DNA from: Bdellovibrionales bacterium
GTDB taxonomy: Bacteria > Bdellovibrionota > UBA1018 > CAIMNF01
DNA length: 18,100 bases
Direction of reading: 5' to 3'
Assembly (NCBI GenBank): GCA_947457605.1
Contig: CANGWP010000035.1
Span: 1-18,100 of the forward strand
The first letter of the stretch is position 1. Each line of letters begins with the position of its first letter. Under the pieces are notes generated by a model. That model was not told the DNA's origin. It saw nothing but the letters and a program-made list of their open reading frames with translations, and did not search any database. This document shows, piece by piece, positions 8,240 through 14,798 of the stretch. Position numbers and translations under genes: made by a program.

Positions 8240-8253
8240 TCAACATTGATTAA
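8236..8253. repeat. Perfect inverted repeat over the GT4 stop codon
   Basis: TTAATCAA and TTGATTAA form 8-bp arms around a CA spacer. The left arm contains the TAA stop of the glycosyltransferase gene. The DNA that follows (8250-8277) is strongly AT-rich. The dyad could be a protein-binding site or a weak RNA hairpin protecting the 3' end; nothing in the window decides between these. Confidence 0.5.
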
Positions 8254-8310
8254 ATTAAAAACTAAATTTGTTAAAAAGGCATTGCGGTTGTGCCCTGAGA
8301 TCCGTCCGAA

Positions 8311-8346
8311 AGAGGCCTTGTTCATTCGGGATCGTGGCCTTTTTTT
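8311..8346 (+). terminator. Rho-independent terminator of the lipid A/core operon
   Basis: AGAGGCC (8311-8317) pairs with GGCCTTT (8336-8342), with one G-T pair, around an 18-base loop. The run of seven T (8340-8346) follows the GGCC core. It lies about 70 bases after the last gene of the + strand operon and before the convergent glyS. On the minus strand the T-run is poor, so it probably serves the + strand. Confidence 0.7.
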
Positions 8347-8381
8347 GCGACCTTGCTTTGGTTACGCTTTTGCCAGCCGGC

Positions 8382-9749
8382 CTACTCGGACTTCCAGGCA
8401 GCCATTTTGTCAGTGATGTAAGTCACGAGTTTTTCTGCCGCGATCCGTTCCTGGGTCATGCCATCGCGCTCGCGGATGGTTACGGTTTGATCCGAAAGAC
8501 CGTCATAATCGATGGTCACACAGAATGGCGTGCCAATTTCATCTTGTCTGCGATAGCGCTTTCCGATGGTTCCGCCCTCATCATAGGTCGCGCGGAAGTG
8601 CTTTTTCAGATTTGCATACACCTTATCGGTCAGCTCCATGAGTTCAGGCTTCTTCATAAGCGGGAACACGGCCACCTTGTAAGGGGCAAGGTTTGGATGA
8701 AGTTTCAAAACGGTTCGTTCACCTTCAAGGCGATACGCATCGCAAAGAGTCGCAAGAAGGGCTCGATCGCAACCCACTGAAGTTTCAATCACATAAGGAA
8801 TGTATTTTTCTTTTGCCGCCTCATCGAAGTACTCGCATTTCTTGCCCGAGAATTCTTGATGGCGTCTTAGGTCGAAGTCAGAGCGGTTGTGGATTCCCTC
8901 GATTTCCTGCCAGCCGATCGGGAACTGATATTCGACATCAAATGCGGCGCGCGCATAGTGGGCAAGTTCGCCCGGCCCATGTTGATGAAAGCGAAGCTTT
9001 GATCTGCGAAGACCGTTTGCAAGGTGCCAGTTGATACGGGTTTCCTTCCACTTTTCAAACCATTCCATGTCGGAGCCGGGCTTGACGAAGAACTGCATTT
9101 CCATTTGCTCGAACTCACGGGTTCGGAAAATGAAATTTCCAGGAGTGATTTCGTTCCGGAAGGCTTTTCCGATTTGCGCGATTCCGAAAGGAATCTTCTG
9201 GCGCGAGCTTTGTTGGACATTTTCGAAGTTCACGAAGATTCCTTGCGCGGTTTCGGGACGCAGGTATACGACGCTGGCGGAATCCTCGAGCGGTCCCATG
9301 AAGGTTTTGAACATCAGGTTGAACTGGCGCGGTTCGGTCAGTTGACACTCGCCATGTTGGCCCGGGCGAAGGGAGTTTTTCTTCCCGCAGTTTGCATGCT
9401 CCAGTTTGTCGGCACGAAACCGACCCTTACAGGTCTTGCAATCCACAAGCGGATCAACGAAGCCTTCGACGTGCCCGGATGCCTCCCAGGTTCTTGGGTG
9501 CATGAGGATCGAGGCATCGATGCCCTCGACATCATCCCGATCGGTCATGGCGCGCCACCAGGAATCCTTGATGTTGAGTTTTAGCTGTACGCCGAGTGGG
9601 CCGTAGTCCCAGCAGGAACCGATCCCACCGTAAATTTCAGAGGAGGGAAAAATAAAGCCCCGGCGTTTGCACAGGGATACGAGGTCTTGAAAGCTCTCGA
9701 GTTCTTTGGATTCGACTTTGCCGGCCGTAACGTTAGGTGTTTCGCTCAT
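8382..9749 (-). CDS. glyS: Glycyl-tRNA synthetase, single-chain (alpha2) type
   Basis: This 455-aa class II synthetase charges tRNA-Gly with glycine in the cytoplasm. It is the dimeric, one-chain type found in eukaryotes, archaea and some bacteria, not the two-subunit GlyQ/GlyS type. The N-terminus has GFIFPSSEIYGGIGSCWDYGPLG (motif 1 region). An insertion with Cys pairs CKTCKGRFRADK follows. Motif 2 is FRNEITPGNFIFRTREFEQME, and motif 3 is VIETSVGCDRALLATLCDAY, where the usual Glu-Pro is Glu-Thr. The C-terminal anticodon-binding domain begins near LAPYKVAVFPLMKK. An upstream in-frame ATG at 9803 would add 18 residues, but MSETPNV at 9749 gives the expected N-terminus. There is no Shine-Dalgarno sequence; a -10-like site ends 7 bases upstream. 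The stop is TAG, which shows that amber is a normal stop codon here. It converges on the envelope operon. Confidence 0.95.
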   Translation of the reverse strand: MSETPNVTAGKVESKELESFQDLVSLCKRRGFIFPSSEIYGGIGSCWDYGPLGVQLKLNIKDSWWRAMTDRDDVEGIDASILMHPRTWEASGHVEGFVDPLVDCKTCKGRFRADKLEHANCGKKNSLRPGQHGECQLTEPRQFNLMFKTFMGPLEDSASVVYLRPETAQGIFVNFENVQQSSRQKIPFGIAQIGKAFRNEITPGNFIFRTREFEQMEMQFFVKPGSDMEWFEKWKETRINWHLANGLRRSKLRFHQHGPGELAHYARAAFDVEYQFPIGWQEIEGIHNRSDFDLRRHQEFSGKKCEYFDEAAKEKYIPYVIETSVGCDRALLATLCDAYRLEGERTVLKLHPNLAPYKVAVFPLMKKPELMELTDKVYANLKKHFRATYDEGGTIGKRYRRQDEIGTPFCVTIDYDGLSDQTVTIRERDGMTQERIAAEKLVTYITDKMAAWKSE

Positions 9750-9756
9750 GAAAACG

Positions 9757-9784
9757 AGGCTAGCACAGGGCAGGGGTTTGGAAA
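9757..9784 (-). promoter_or_regulatory. Candidate glyS promoter
   Basis: On the minus strand, TTTCCA (9779-9784) and TAGCCT (9757-9762) are 16 bases apart; the -10 is preceded by TGC, an extended -10 pattern. It ends 7 bases before the glyS ATG at 9749, so the mRNA would have almost no leader, consistent with the missing ribosome-binding site. Found by eye; moderate to low confidence. Confidence 0.4.
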
Positions 9785-9842
9785 AGGCTCGAGAAATGGT
9801 CACTTAGACTTAACAAAACCACTGGAAAAGGCGGGCCCTGGT

Positions 9843-10097
9843 ATGGATCGCGAAGATTTCATTGAGGATTTGAAGCGGCAATTTGCCGATTCCATCACCG
9901 AAGCGTACCTCGAGTGTGAGCACGAAAAGGGCATCGTTGATTACCCGGCATTGAAGAACCACATTGATCAGATTGGAAAGGCTGCAAAGGTCGCGGGCTT
10001 GAAGCCCACCGAATACCATGAGCTCGTCTGCTGCGTTCTGCTTCATGACATTGTGGAGTCGCTTTATCCTGAGGAGTTTCTGTCGAAGGCGGGGTAG
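9843..10097 (+). CDS. Small acidic helical protein of unknown function
   Basis: This is an 84-aa protein that I do not recognise. A longer frame from 9687 exists, but it would cross the start of glyS, whereas ATG 9843 has a purine-rich AAAAGGCGGG ahead of it (9825-9834), so I chose the short form. The protein is rich in Glu and Asp, predicted mostly helical, with no signal peptide or membrane segment. A central stretch, CEHEKGIVDYPALKNHIDQIGKAAKVAGLKP, looks like an ordered helical core. A hydrophobic C-terminal helix ELVCCVLLHDIVESLYPEEF contains a Cys pair. It is divergent from glyS and convergent with the first ATPase remnant, only 6 bases away. It ends with TAG. Whether it is expressed is uncertain, but reading frame, composition and spacing look like a real gene. 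Confidence 0.6.
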   Translation: MDREDFIEDLKRQFADSITEAYLECEHEKGIVDYPALKNHIDQIGKAAKVAGLKPTEYHELVCCVLLHDIVESLYPEEFLSKAG

Positions 10098-10103
10098 GGG
10101 AAT

Positions 10104-11258
10104 TCAGTCAAAATCGAGTTTGGATAGCCAGGGGATCAAAGGTTCCACTTCGACCCCATTCTTGGTGCTATACGGGCGATTGAGCTCCTTCACCAACTGA
10201 ATGCATCTCAGGGAGGGGTTCAGTTTTTTCAGGTGCGGATAAAAGATACCGAAGTTCTTCGATGCGTCCTTGTCGCTGGTTTTCACTTCGATCATGAAAA
10301 TCGGCTTCATGTCATTGCAAATGAGAAAGTCGATCTCGTGATGGAACTTGTCTTGGAGGTAATGGAGCGAGTAGTTCTCCCCATCCCGATCGTTTCGAAG
10401 CAATAGCTCTTTATGAATCGCAAGTGCGACCATGTTCTCAAGTCGTGCGCCGGGCTCCTTGACCCGTGGATAATCAAACAGGTAGTACTTCGGGGCTTTT
10501 CTGAGCGAGTATTTCAGATTTTTAGAAAAAGGACTGATCCTGAAAAGCGCGTAGGAGTTCTCAAGCCAGGTGAGCCAGCGCTTGACGGATTTGTCATCGG
10601 TTTGAAGGTCTTCCCGAAGCGAGTTGTGGCTCAAGGGGGAGGCCACCCTTTCTTTCATGAGTTCAAAAAGAAGCTCAATGTCCGTAATTCTTCGAACAGC
10701 TTCGAGCTCTGGCAAATCCTGCCGAATCATTACGTCCATGTGGGTTTTTCGCCAACGCTTGTACTCGATCTCCGACCCTGAAAAGTAGGGTTCAGGAAAG
10801 CCACTCAATTTCCAGAGTTTTTCGAACTTGTGTTCCAGTGATTCCCGTCCGTGTTCCCGAAGCTCCTTTAGGTCCAGGGGCATCAATTGGTACTAAAAAT
10901 AACGGCCGGCGAGGGAATCCCCTACTTTTTTAAAGGTATTGGGTTTGGCACTGCCGGTCACCAGAATTTGGTTCCTCTTCTCGGTATCGACAATCCCCTT
11001 CAACCATCTTTTCCAGTTCTTCATTTTATGAATTTCATCAAAAACCCAGAGATTCTTTTTACGATTCCATTCCCCGGCGTGGATCTTTCTTCGGTCCTCC
11101 AGGCGGTCATAGTTCAGATATTCAAAGGAGTCATTGAGAAGGGTGGAGAGCGTAGTCTTTCCGACCTGTCGTGGTCCCGAAAGAAGTACGATTTTCTTTG
11201 ATAAGTCTTTAAAAATCAGCGGCGCCAGATAACGGTCCATAAATCTAATTTCGGCCAT
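10104..11258 (-). pseudogene. AAA/DUF4143 ATPase gene 1, interrupted by one in-frame TAG
   Basis: Two reading frames are really one gene. The 5' part carries the ATPase domain: DRYLAPLIFKDLSKKIVLLSGPRQVGKTT (Walker A), LWVFDEIHK (Walker B), ILVTGSA (sensor) and DSLAGRYF. TAG at 10893-10895 follows GRYF, and the same frame continues with YQLMPLDLKEL, exactly the family sequence expected after GRYF. The 3' part holds the DUF4143 region: a winged-helix-like segment (SLREDLQTDDKSVKRWLTWLE) and a nuclease-like E-x-DF...EVKTS motif (HEIDFLICNDMKPIFMIEVKTS). With the stop ignored the protein is 384 aa, a normal family length. The start is uncertain: ATG 11258 (MAEIRF) or ATG 11240 (MDRYL). Either the gene is recently inactivated, TAG is read through, or two polypeptides are made. 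A TTG-ATG restart is possible at 10886-10881. Cellular role of the family is unclear. Confidence 0.8.
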
Positions 11259-11299
11259 GAAGCCGAAAAAGTAATGAAAAATTCGGTCTTTAGACCGAA
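11249..11299. promoter_or_regulatory. Two phased TTCGG-N8-CCGAA dyads upstream of ATPase 1
   Basis: TTTCGGC (11249-11255) and GCCGAAA (11262-11268) form a perfect dyad that overlaps the first possible ATG. TTCGGTCT (11282-11289) and AGACCGAA (11292-11299) form a second. Both fit TTCGG-N8-CCGAA, and their centres are 32 bp apart, close to three helical turns. A third half-site-like TATCGGTG follows at 11309-11316. This arrangement suggests an operator pair for a dimeric regulator, possibly the winged-helix segment of the ATPase itself. Confidence 0.55.
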
Positions 11300-11381
11300 A
11301 AGGTAAATATCGGTGTGTGCCTTGATTCCCCACGCAACTTGCGCTCGCTCGGCATTTTATGTTGATTAGAACCAAAACTTC

Positions 11382-11435
11382 AAAAATCTGTATGGGTCCA
11401 AAAGTACACATCTTGCAGGCGGCGGCGGCGGCGGC
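11382..11435. repeat. Copy A of a duplicated element ending in (GGC)6
   Basis: Bases 11382-11435 repeat at 12932-12997 in the same orientation, offset by 1550 bp, with a single mismatch (C at 11399, A at 12949) up to the GGC tract. The unique part reads ATCTGTATGGGTC then AAAAGTACACATCTTGCA. Copy A ends in six GGC units (11418-11435). It lies 124 bp upstream of the ATPase 1 start, in the same relative direction as copy B to ATPase 2, and 16 bp from the 3' end of a transposase remnant. Confidence 0.9.
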
Positions 11436-11451
11436 GGGTGGAGTTGCCCCG

Positions 11452-11592
11452 TCAATACCGGACCATATAGCCGGTTCGGTCTTGTTCCATATCCCGCCTG
11501 AACTGCCCCGGGGATGGCATCTTGAGACCCTTGTGAGGAGCGTTCTCATTGTGATCTTGAAACCACTGCTCCAGTTGCTCCATTACCAGCCA
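11452..11592 (-). pseudogene. Remnant of an IS3-family integrase C-terminus
   Basis: Read on the minus strand, 46 codons before a TGA (11452-11454) encode LEQWFQDHNENAPHKGL then KMPSPGQFRR. This matches the end of IS3-type OrfB integrases: W-hydrophobic, YNe-x-xPH-x-xL, then SP-x-xF/Y-RR. Here D-H-N stands for the usual D-Y-N. An in-frame TAG at 11593-11595 bounds the fragment upstream, and no DDE residues are present, so it is a decayed fragment. It sits between the 3' end of ATPase 2 and copy A of the GGC element, which suggests that the element may be the end of, or a target for, an insertion sequence. The remaining bases from 11259 to 11622 hold only the dyads and repeat listed here. Confidence 0.6.
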
Positions 11593-11622
11593 CTACACAC
11601 CTCTCAAGTTTCTTGAGATTCT

Positions 11623-12765
11623 TTATTCAAACTCCCCTTCCCAGAGCGCGGTTAGAAAATCCAGAATGAAGAAACATTCGATTCCCTTTTCCCAGCGCCG
11701 GGTGCTTTTGTCGAAAGAGACCATTACATATCTTTTGAATCGACGCTCCTCTTGGAGCGCTCGAAGCCCATGAAAACTCCGATCCGTTAGCCGGCCTGTG
11801 CTTTTCACTTCGATTGCAACGTGATCGCCAAGGCAAAAATCAACCTCGTGTCCTGCGGTAGACCTCCAGAATGTAATGGGCTGGTGGGTTTGACGGTAAC
11901 TCCGATGGGCTCTCAGCTCATGAAGGATCCAGTGCTCAAGAGCAACGCCGAAATCAGGCGAGTTTCGCTGAAGCACTTTTCGATCAATCAGGGCAGCCTG
12001 AACGCCGGGATCAAACAAGAAGAACTTCACCGTTCGGATTGCCTTTCTCTTCTTTGACTCCGTCCACGGTTCCAATTCGAGCCCGATAAGCGTGTCCCTA
12101 AGAAGTTCAAAATGTGCCTTGACGGTGGTCTCGGGCACTCCAGAGTCGCTGGCAACGGCCGCGTAATTTAACAATTGTCCCGAGTTCAATGCAGCTACTT
12201 TCAAAAATCGAAAAAACTGTCCAAGATTCCGTACCGCAGCCTCTTCTTCAATCTCTTCCTTGAGGTAGGTATCGGTATAGGCCTTTAAATCGCTCCATGG
12301 ATCATCGCTGAGCAGCACGGCGGGCAATGATCCGTACTGAAGTTTGCGAAGGAATGGGATATCCGAAGATTCATGGTGGGTTACCCCCGTCATTTCGAGG
12401 ACTCTGGCTCTGCCCGCGAGGAGATTTGCGGAATATCGTTTAAGCTTTCTTGCGCTGCTCCCCGTGAGGAGAAAGCGGATTTTTCTTTCCTCGATCAGAT
12501 CATGTACTTCATCCAAGAGCGCCGGGATCTTCTGAATTTCATCAATGACGACTCCTTCTTTCCGGTCATCAATCATGGAGCGTAGAAACCCGGGGTTTTC
12601 AAGGAGCCGCAGTCGATCCTCACTTCGAAGCAGGGAAATGACTTGGAACGAAGAAGACAGTTCGGTTCGAATGAGGGATGTTTTTCCTACCCCCCGGGGT
12701 CCGAACAGGAAGTGAGACTACGATCGAAGAGCCTTTTTAAGATTGAGTGTGCGGGGAAACTCCAT
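11623..12765 (-). pseudogene. AAA/DUF4143 ATPase gene 2, interrupted by one in-frame TAG at codon 16
   Basis: The longest open frame starts at 12576, but that would lack the P-loop. Reading the same frame upstream gives SHFLFGPRGVGKTSLIR (Walker A) and, before it, a complete family N-terminus: MEFPRTLNLKKALRS from ATG 12765. Between them stands one TAG at 12718-12720, where the family would have a residue such as Gln or Lys. Downstream are Walker B (GVVIDEIQKIP), the sensor FLLTGSSARKL, LLAGRA, a winged-helix-like segment (LNYAAVASDSGVPETTVKAHFELL) and the DUF4143 nuclease-like motif HEVDFCLGDHVAIEVKSTG. The repaired length is 380 aa, normal for the family. The P-loop can be made only by readthrough or by starting again after codon 16; no good start codon with a ribosome-binding site is seen there. 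It is a diverged paralogue of ATPase 1 (FPR-type N-terminus), not a recent copy. Confidence 0.8.
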
Positions 12766-12771
12766 GTTCGG

Positions 12772-12826
12772 AGTATATCACAATAATCAACTATATAGTA
12801 GTGGATTATCATGATTATCAACCGCT
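12772..12826 (-). promoter_or_regulatory. Candidate extended -10 and repeated half-sites before ATPase 2
   Basis: On the minus strand TGATATACT (12772-12780) is an extended -10 ending 6 bases before ATG 12765, implying a leaderless transcript. No convincing -35 is present. Upstream, on the + strand, AATAATCAAC (12782-12791) is followed by two tandem GATTATCA units separated by one base (within 12804-12820), inverted relative to the first; these could be operator half-sites that bracket the promoter. Found by eye. Confidence 0.4.
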
Positions 12827-12931
12827 TCGGTGTGGCTGCAGACTTTGGTGTTTTGTTACGGTTTTGCCGGAATCGAGGTCGGAGCTCATGATTCCAAACC
12901 CTTGTTCTATCAAGGTTATAGAAAAAAATTA

Positions 12932-13000
<69 letters not shown>

Positions 13001-13020
13001 GATAATGAAAAAATAAAGAA

Positions 13021-13036
13021 TCCCTCTTCGGAGGAA
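13021..13036 (+). other. UUCG-tetraloop hairpin in the leader of the Cys-rich protein gene
   Basis: CCTC and GAGG form a 4-bp stem closed by a C(TTCG)G tetraloop, centred near 13029. It lies about 20 bases upstream of the ribosome-binding site of the following gene. Short, but the CUUCGG loop is unusually stable in RNA. Confidence 0.35.
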
Positions 13037-13057
13037 GAAAGTTGAAAGGAACGCGCG

Positions 13058-13675
13058 ATGAAACGAGCGATAATCTGTTTGATGTGGGTGTGGGTGATGG
13101 GGTTAGGGGGAAATGCGAACGCCGCTTTCTTTGGGTTGTTTGGGGGAGATGAGGTTGTTCCGGTGGAACCAGGAGCAATTTATGAGAGGTGTGATCCAAA
13201 ACTGGGCTTTATGATTTCGGTCGACACTAAGGGAAATACACTGAAGGCTCTGAATGAAAAATGCGAGTGCCAAGGGGGCCATTTTGTTAGGCTCGGTGAA
13301 CGCGGCGATGTTATCGCTGTTTTTGATCAGGCTTGTGGTGATTACCAGATTCCACCGGCAAACAAAAGTTTATGCAAAAAATTCGATAAAGGAAGTTTTT
13401 GGGTTAAATTTGAGGGGGGAAATCGGGTAGTAACAGATAGCCCTTGTTCTCTCGATTCAAATTCGAAACAAGAGTTGTATACCGTAAATTCGGCAGAGGG
13501 TACAGTTTCCCCTATTGAGCCTACGCCAGAATCCTGTGTTACGGGGGCCACATATTGTGATCTTGATGATTGTGGTACGTGTACTAATGTAACGTACTGC
13601 TCTGCCGGATCTTGTGGTCGGTTTAAAAACGGTTGTTTTATACCTCGGACAAGAGAGGTGGAATGCGAATTTTAG
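13058..13675 (+). CDS. Exported cysteine-rich protein of unknown family
   Basis: This 205-aa protein has a signal peptide (MKRAIICLMWVWVMGLGGN, cleavage likely after ANA at residue 22) and is therefore exported. The mature part contains 14 cysteines, seven of them in the last ~50 residues in the pattern YCDLDDCGTCTNVTYC...SCG...GC...EC. This points to a disulfide-bonded secreted or surface module. An N-terminal segment AFFGLFGGDEV is Gly/Phe-rich. I recognise no domain and no homologue. AAAGGA at 13045-13050 is a well-placed ribosome-binding site for ATG 13058. Base composition and codon use are more AT-rich than in the flanking housekeeping genes, in line with an accessory gene. It lies just after the GGC element, and its stop is TAG. 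The gap up to the convergent M28 gene has no gene. Confidence 0.7.
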   Translation: MKRAIICLMWVWVMGLGGNANAAFFGLFGGDEVVPVEPGAIYERCDPKLGFMISVDTKGNTLKALNEKCECQGGHFVRLGERGDVIAVFDQACGDYQIPPANKSLCKKFDKGSFWVKFEGGNRVVTDSPCSLDSNSKQELYTVNSAEGTVSPIEPTPESCVTGATYCDLDDCGTCTNVTYCSAGSCGRFKNGCFIPRTREVECEF

Positions 13676-13702
13676 GAAGAATGATGGCGCCATCTGAATT
13701 CT

Positions 13703-13745
13703 AAGCTCCCTTGAAATTCTAAAAAACCAAGAGTGAGAGGAGCTT
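13703..13745. other. Composite inverted repeat after the Cys-rich gene
   Basis: AAGCTCC (13703-13709) pairs perfectly with GGAGCTT (13739-13745), and inside it CTTG (13710-13713) pairs with CAAG (13728-13731). A 12-bp perfect palindrome, GATGGCGCCATC (13683-13694), stands just before it. No T-run follows, so it is not a standard terminator, though it could protect or end the upstream message. Confidence 0.35.
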
Positions 13746-13847
13746 GACCTAGGTGCACTTAAATTTAAAGCTACATTAAGCTTGTAAGGCACTTGGCTAC
13801 ATAGGTAGCAAAAAAGATTCTGATATGGGGCTAATGCCTCGCTATCC

Positions 13848-14798
13848 TCACTCCTCATCCCACAGCACTTGAATCACGGTCTGACCCACGATCTTAAGTG
13901 TCGTGCGCGAAATGAATTCCGAGGTGTCCCGGCGGGTGTGCCACTCCGGTGGAAATCGGCCTTCCTCGGTCATGTGGATCAGATCCGCGACCGGCACGCC
14001 CAAACCATCGCTCAGGTAAATGTGATCATCGACCACGGGGCCGATGTATTTTTTGGGAAAATAATCCTGATACCCGAGCTTCAGCGCCGCTTTTTGGATC
14101 TTTTCAATCACTCCACCTGCGCGCTGTACGGAATAAATTTCCATTGGAAAGGTCGCGCCGATCCGTCCTACCATGTCGAAGTTGATCCCAAAGCGGGGCT
14201 TGTAGCCCTTGGGAATCGGATTTGCCGCAAAGTACTGAGTCCCCAGGCAATAGCTTTTCGGAATGCTCGGGGTACCCCAGTCCTCCGCGTCCAAAAACAA
14301 AAAATCCACGCCAAAGGGAATCGATGATCCTTGCAGGGCCTTTGCGATCCCCAGAAGCACAATCACTCCGCTGCCGCCGTCGTTCACTGCCGGTACGGGA
14401 AGCTTTTTCAATTTCGGATCGGTTTCTTGATCCGCGTAGGGGCGCGCATCCCAGTGGGCGGAAAGCAAATAGCGGGTCTTTGCATCGGGATTCAGACGGC
14501 CCAAAATGTTTCGAATCGGGATCTGATGTCCATCATGGGTACGAGCGCTGGTTTTTTGTTCGATCACTTCAAGCTCCGCGCTTTTCAGTGTTGACACGAT
14601 CCAGTCCCCGGTAGCAAGGCTCTCTTTGGTTCCTGGTACTGCAGGGCCGAGTTTTTCGTAGGCAAGAATTTGTTCAAAAGCGCTGCTTTCGTTGAATGCC
14701 GGAGTCGGCTCCTTTGCTTTTGGTTTTGAGAAAAAGGGAATCTCGCAACCGGAGAGTGCCACAAGAGCAAAGGTGAGGAGCGGAATTTTCGAGATCAT
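13848..14798 (-). CDS. M28-family zinc lipoprotein, glutaminyl-peptide cyclotransferase-like
   Basis: This is a 316-aa zinc-dependent M28 peptidase-fold lipoprotein, closest in pattern to bacterial glutaminyl cyclases and related M28 enzymes. The lipobox ALSGC has Cys18. Candidate metal and catalytic residues are His115 and Asp117 (SAHWDARP), Asp140 (AVNDGGSG), Glu172 and Asp173 (LDAEDWG), Asp208 (NFDMVG) and His287 (EWHTRRD), so all expected positions are filled. The run HWDARP.AD...PVPAVNDGGSG is characteristic of the QC-like branch, which forms N-terminal pyroglutamate, but aminopeptidase activity cannot be excluded. It should act in the periplasm or at the outer membrane. The start is fixed by the ATGA overlap with the DUF962 gene (ATG 14798, TGA 14797-14795), so the 14 extra residues possible upstream are not used. 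It is the second gene of a two-gene operon. Confidence 0.85.
   Translation of the reverse strand: MISKIPLLTFALVALSGCEIPFFSKPKAKEPTPAFNESSAFEQILAYEKLGPAVPGTKESLATGDWIVSTLKSAELEVIEQKTSARTHDGHQIPIRNILGRLNPDAKTRYLLSAHWDARPYADQETDPKLKKLPVPAVNDGGSGVIVLLGIAKALQGSSIPFGVDFLFLDAEDWGTPSIPKSYCLGTQYFAANPIPKGYKPRFGINFDMVGRIGATFPMEIYSVQRAGGVIEKIQKAALKLGYQDYFPKKYIGPVVDDHIYLSDGLGVPVADLIHMTEEGRFPPEWHTRRDTSEFISRTTLKIVGQTVIQVLWDEE

Noticed and set aside
9687..9842. Longer N-terminus for the small protein at 9843
   Set aside because: It would overlap the glyS start and its promoter; that part of the frame has no protein-like pattern.
11359..11616. 85-codon + strand frame through copy A
   Set aside because: It runs antisense to the integrase remnant and reads the GGC tract as polyalanine; it has no family-like features.
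10104..12765. Global recoding of TAG as a sense codon
   Set aside because: glyS, the small gene at 9843 and the Cys-rich gene all end naturally at TAG, so TAG acts as a normal stop in this genome.
13796..13815. GCTAC/GTAGC hairpin next to an A-run as a terminator of the M28 operon
   Set aside because: On the minus strand the T-run comes before the hairpin rather than after it, so it does not have terminator polarity for either gene.
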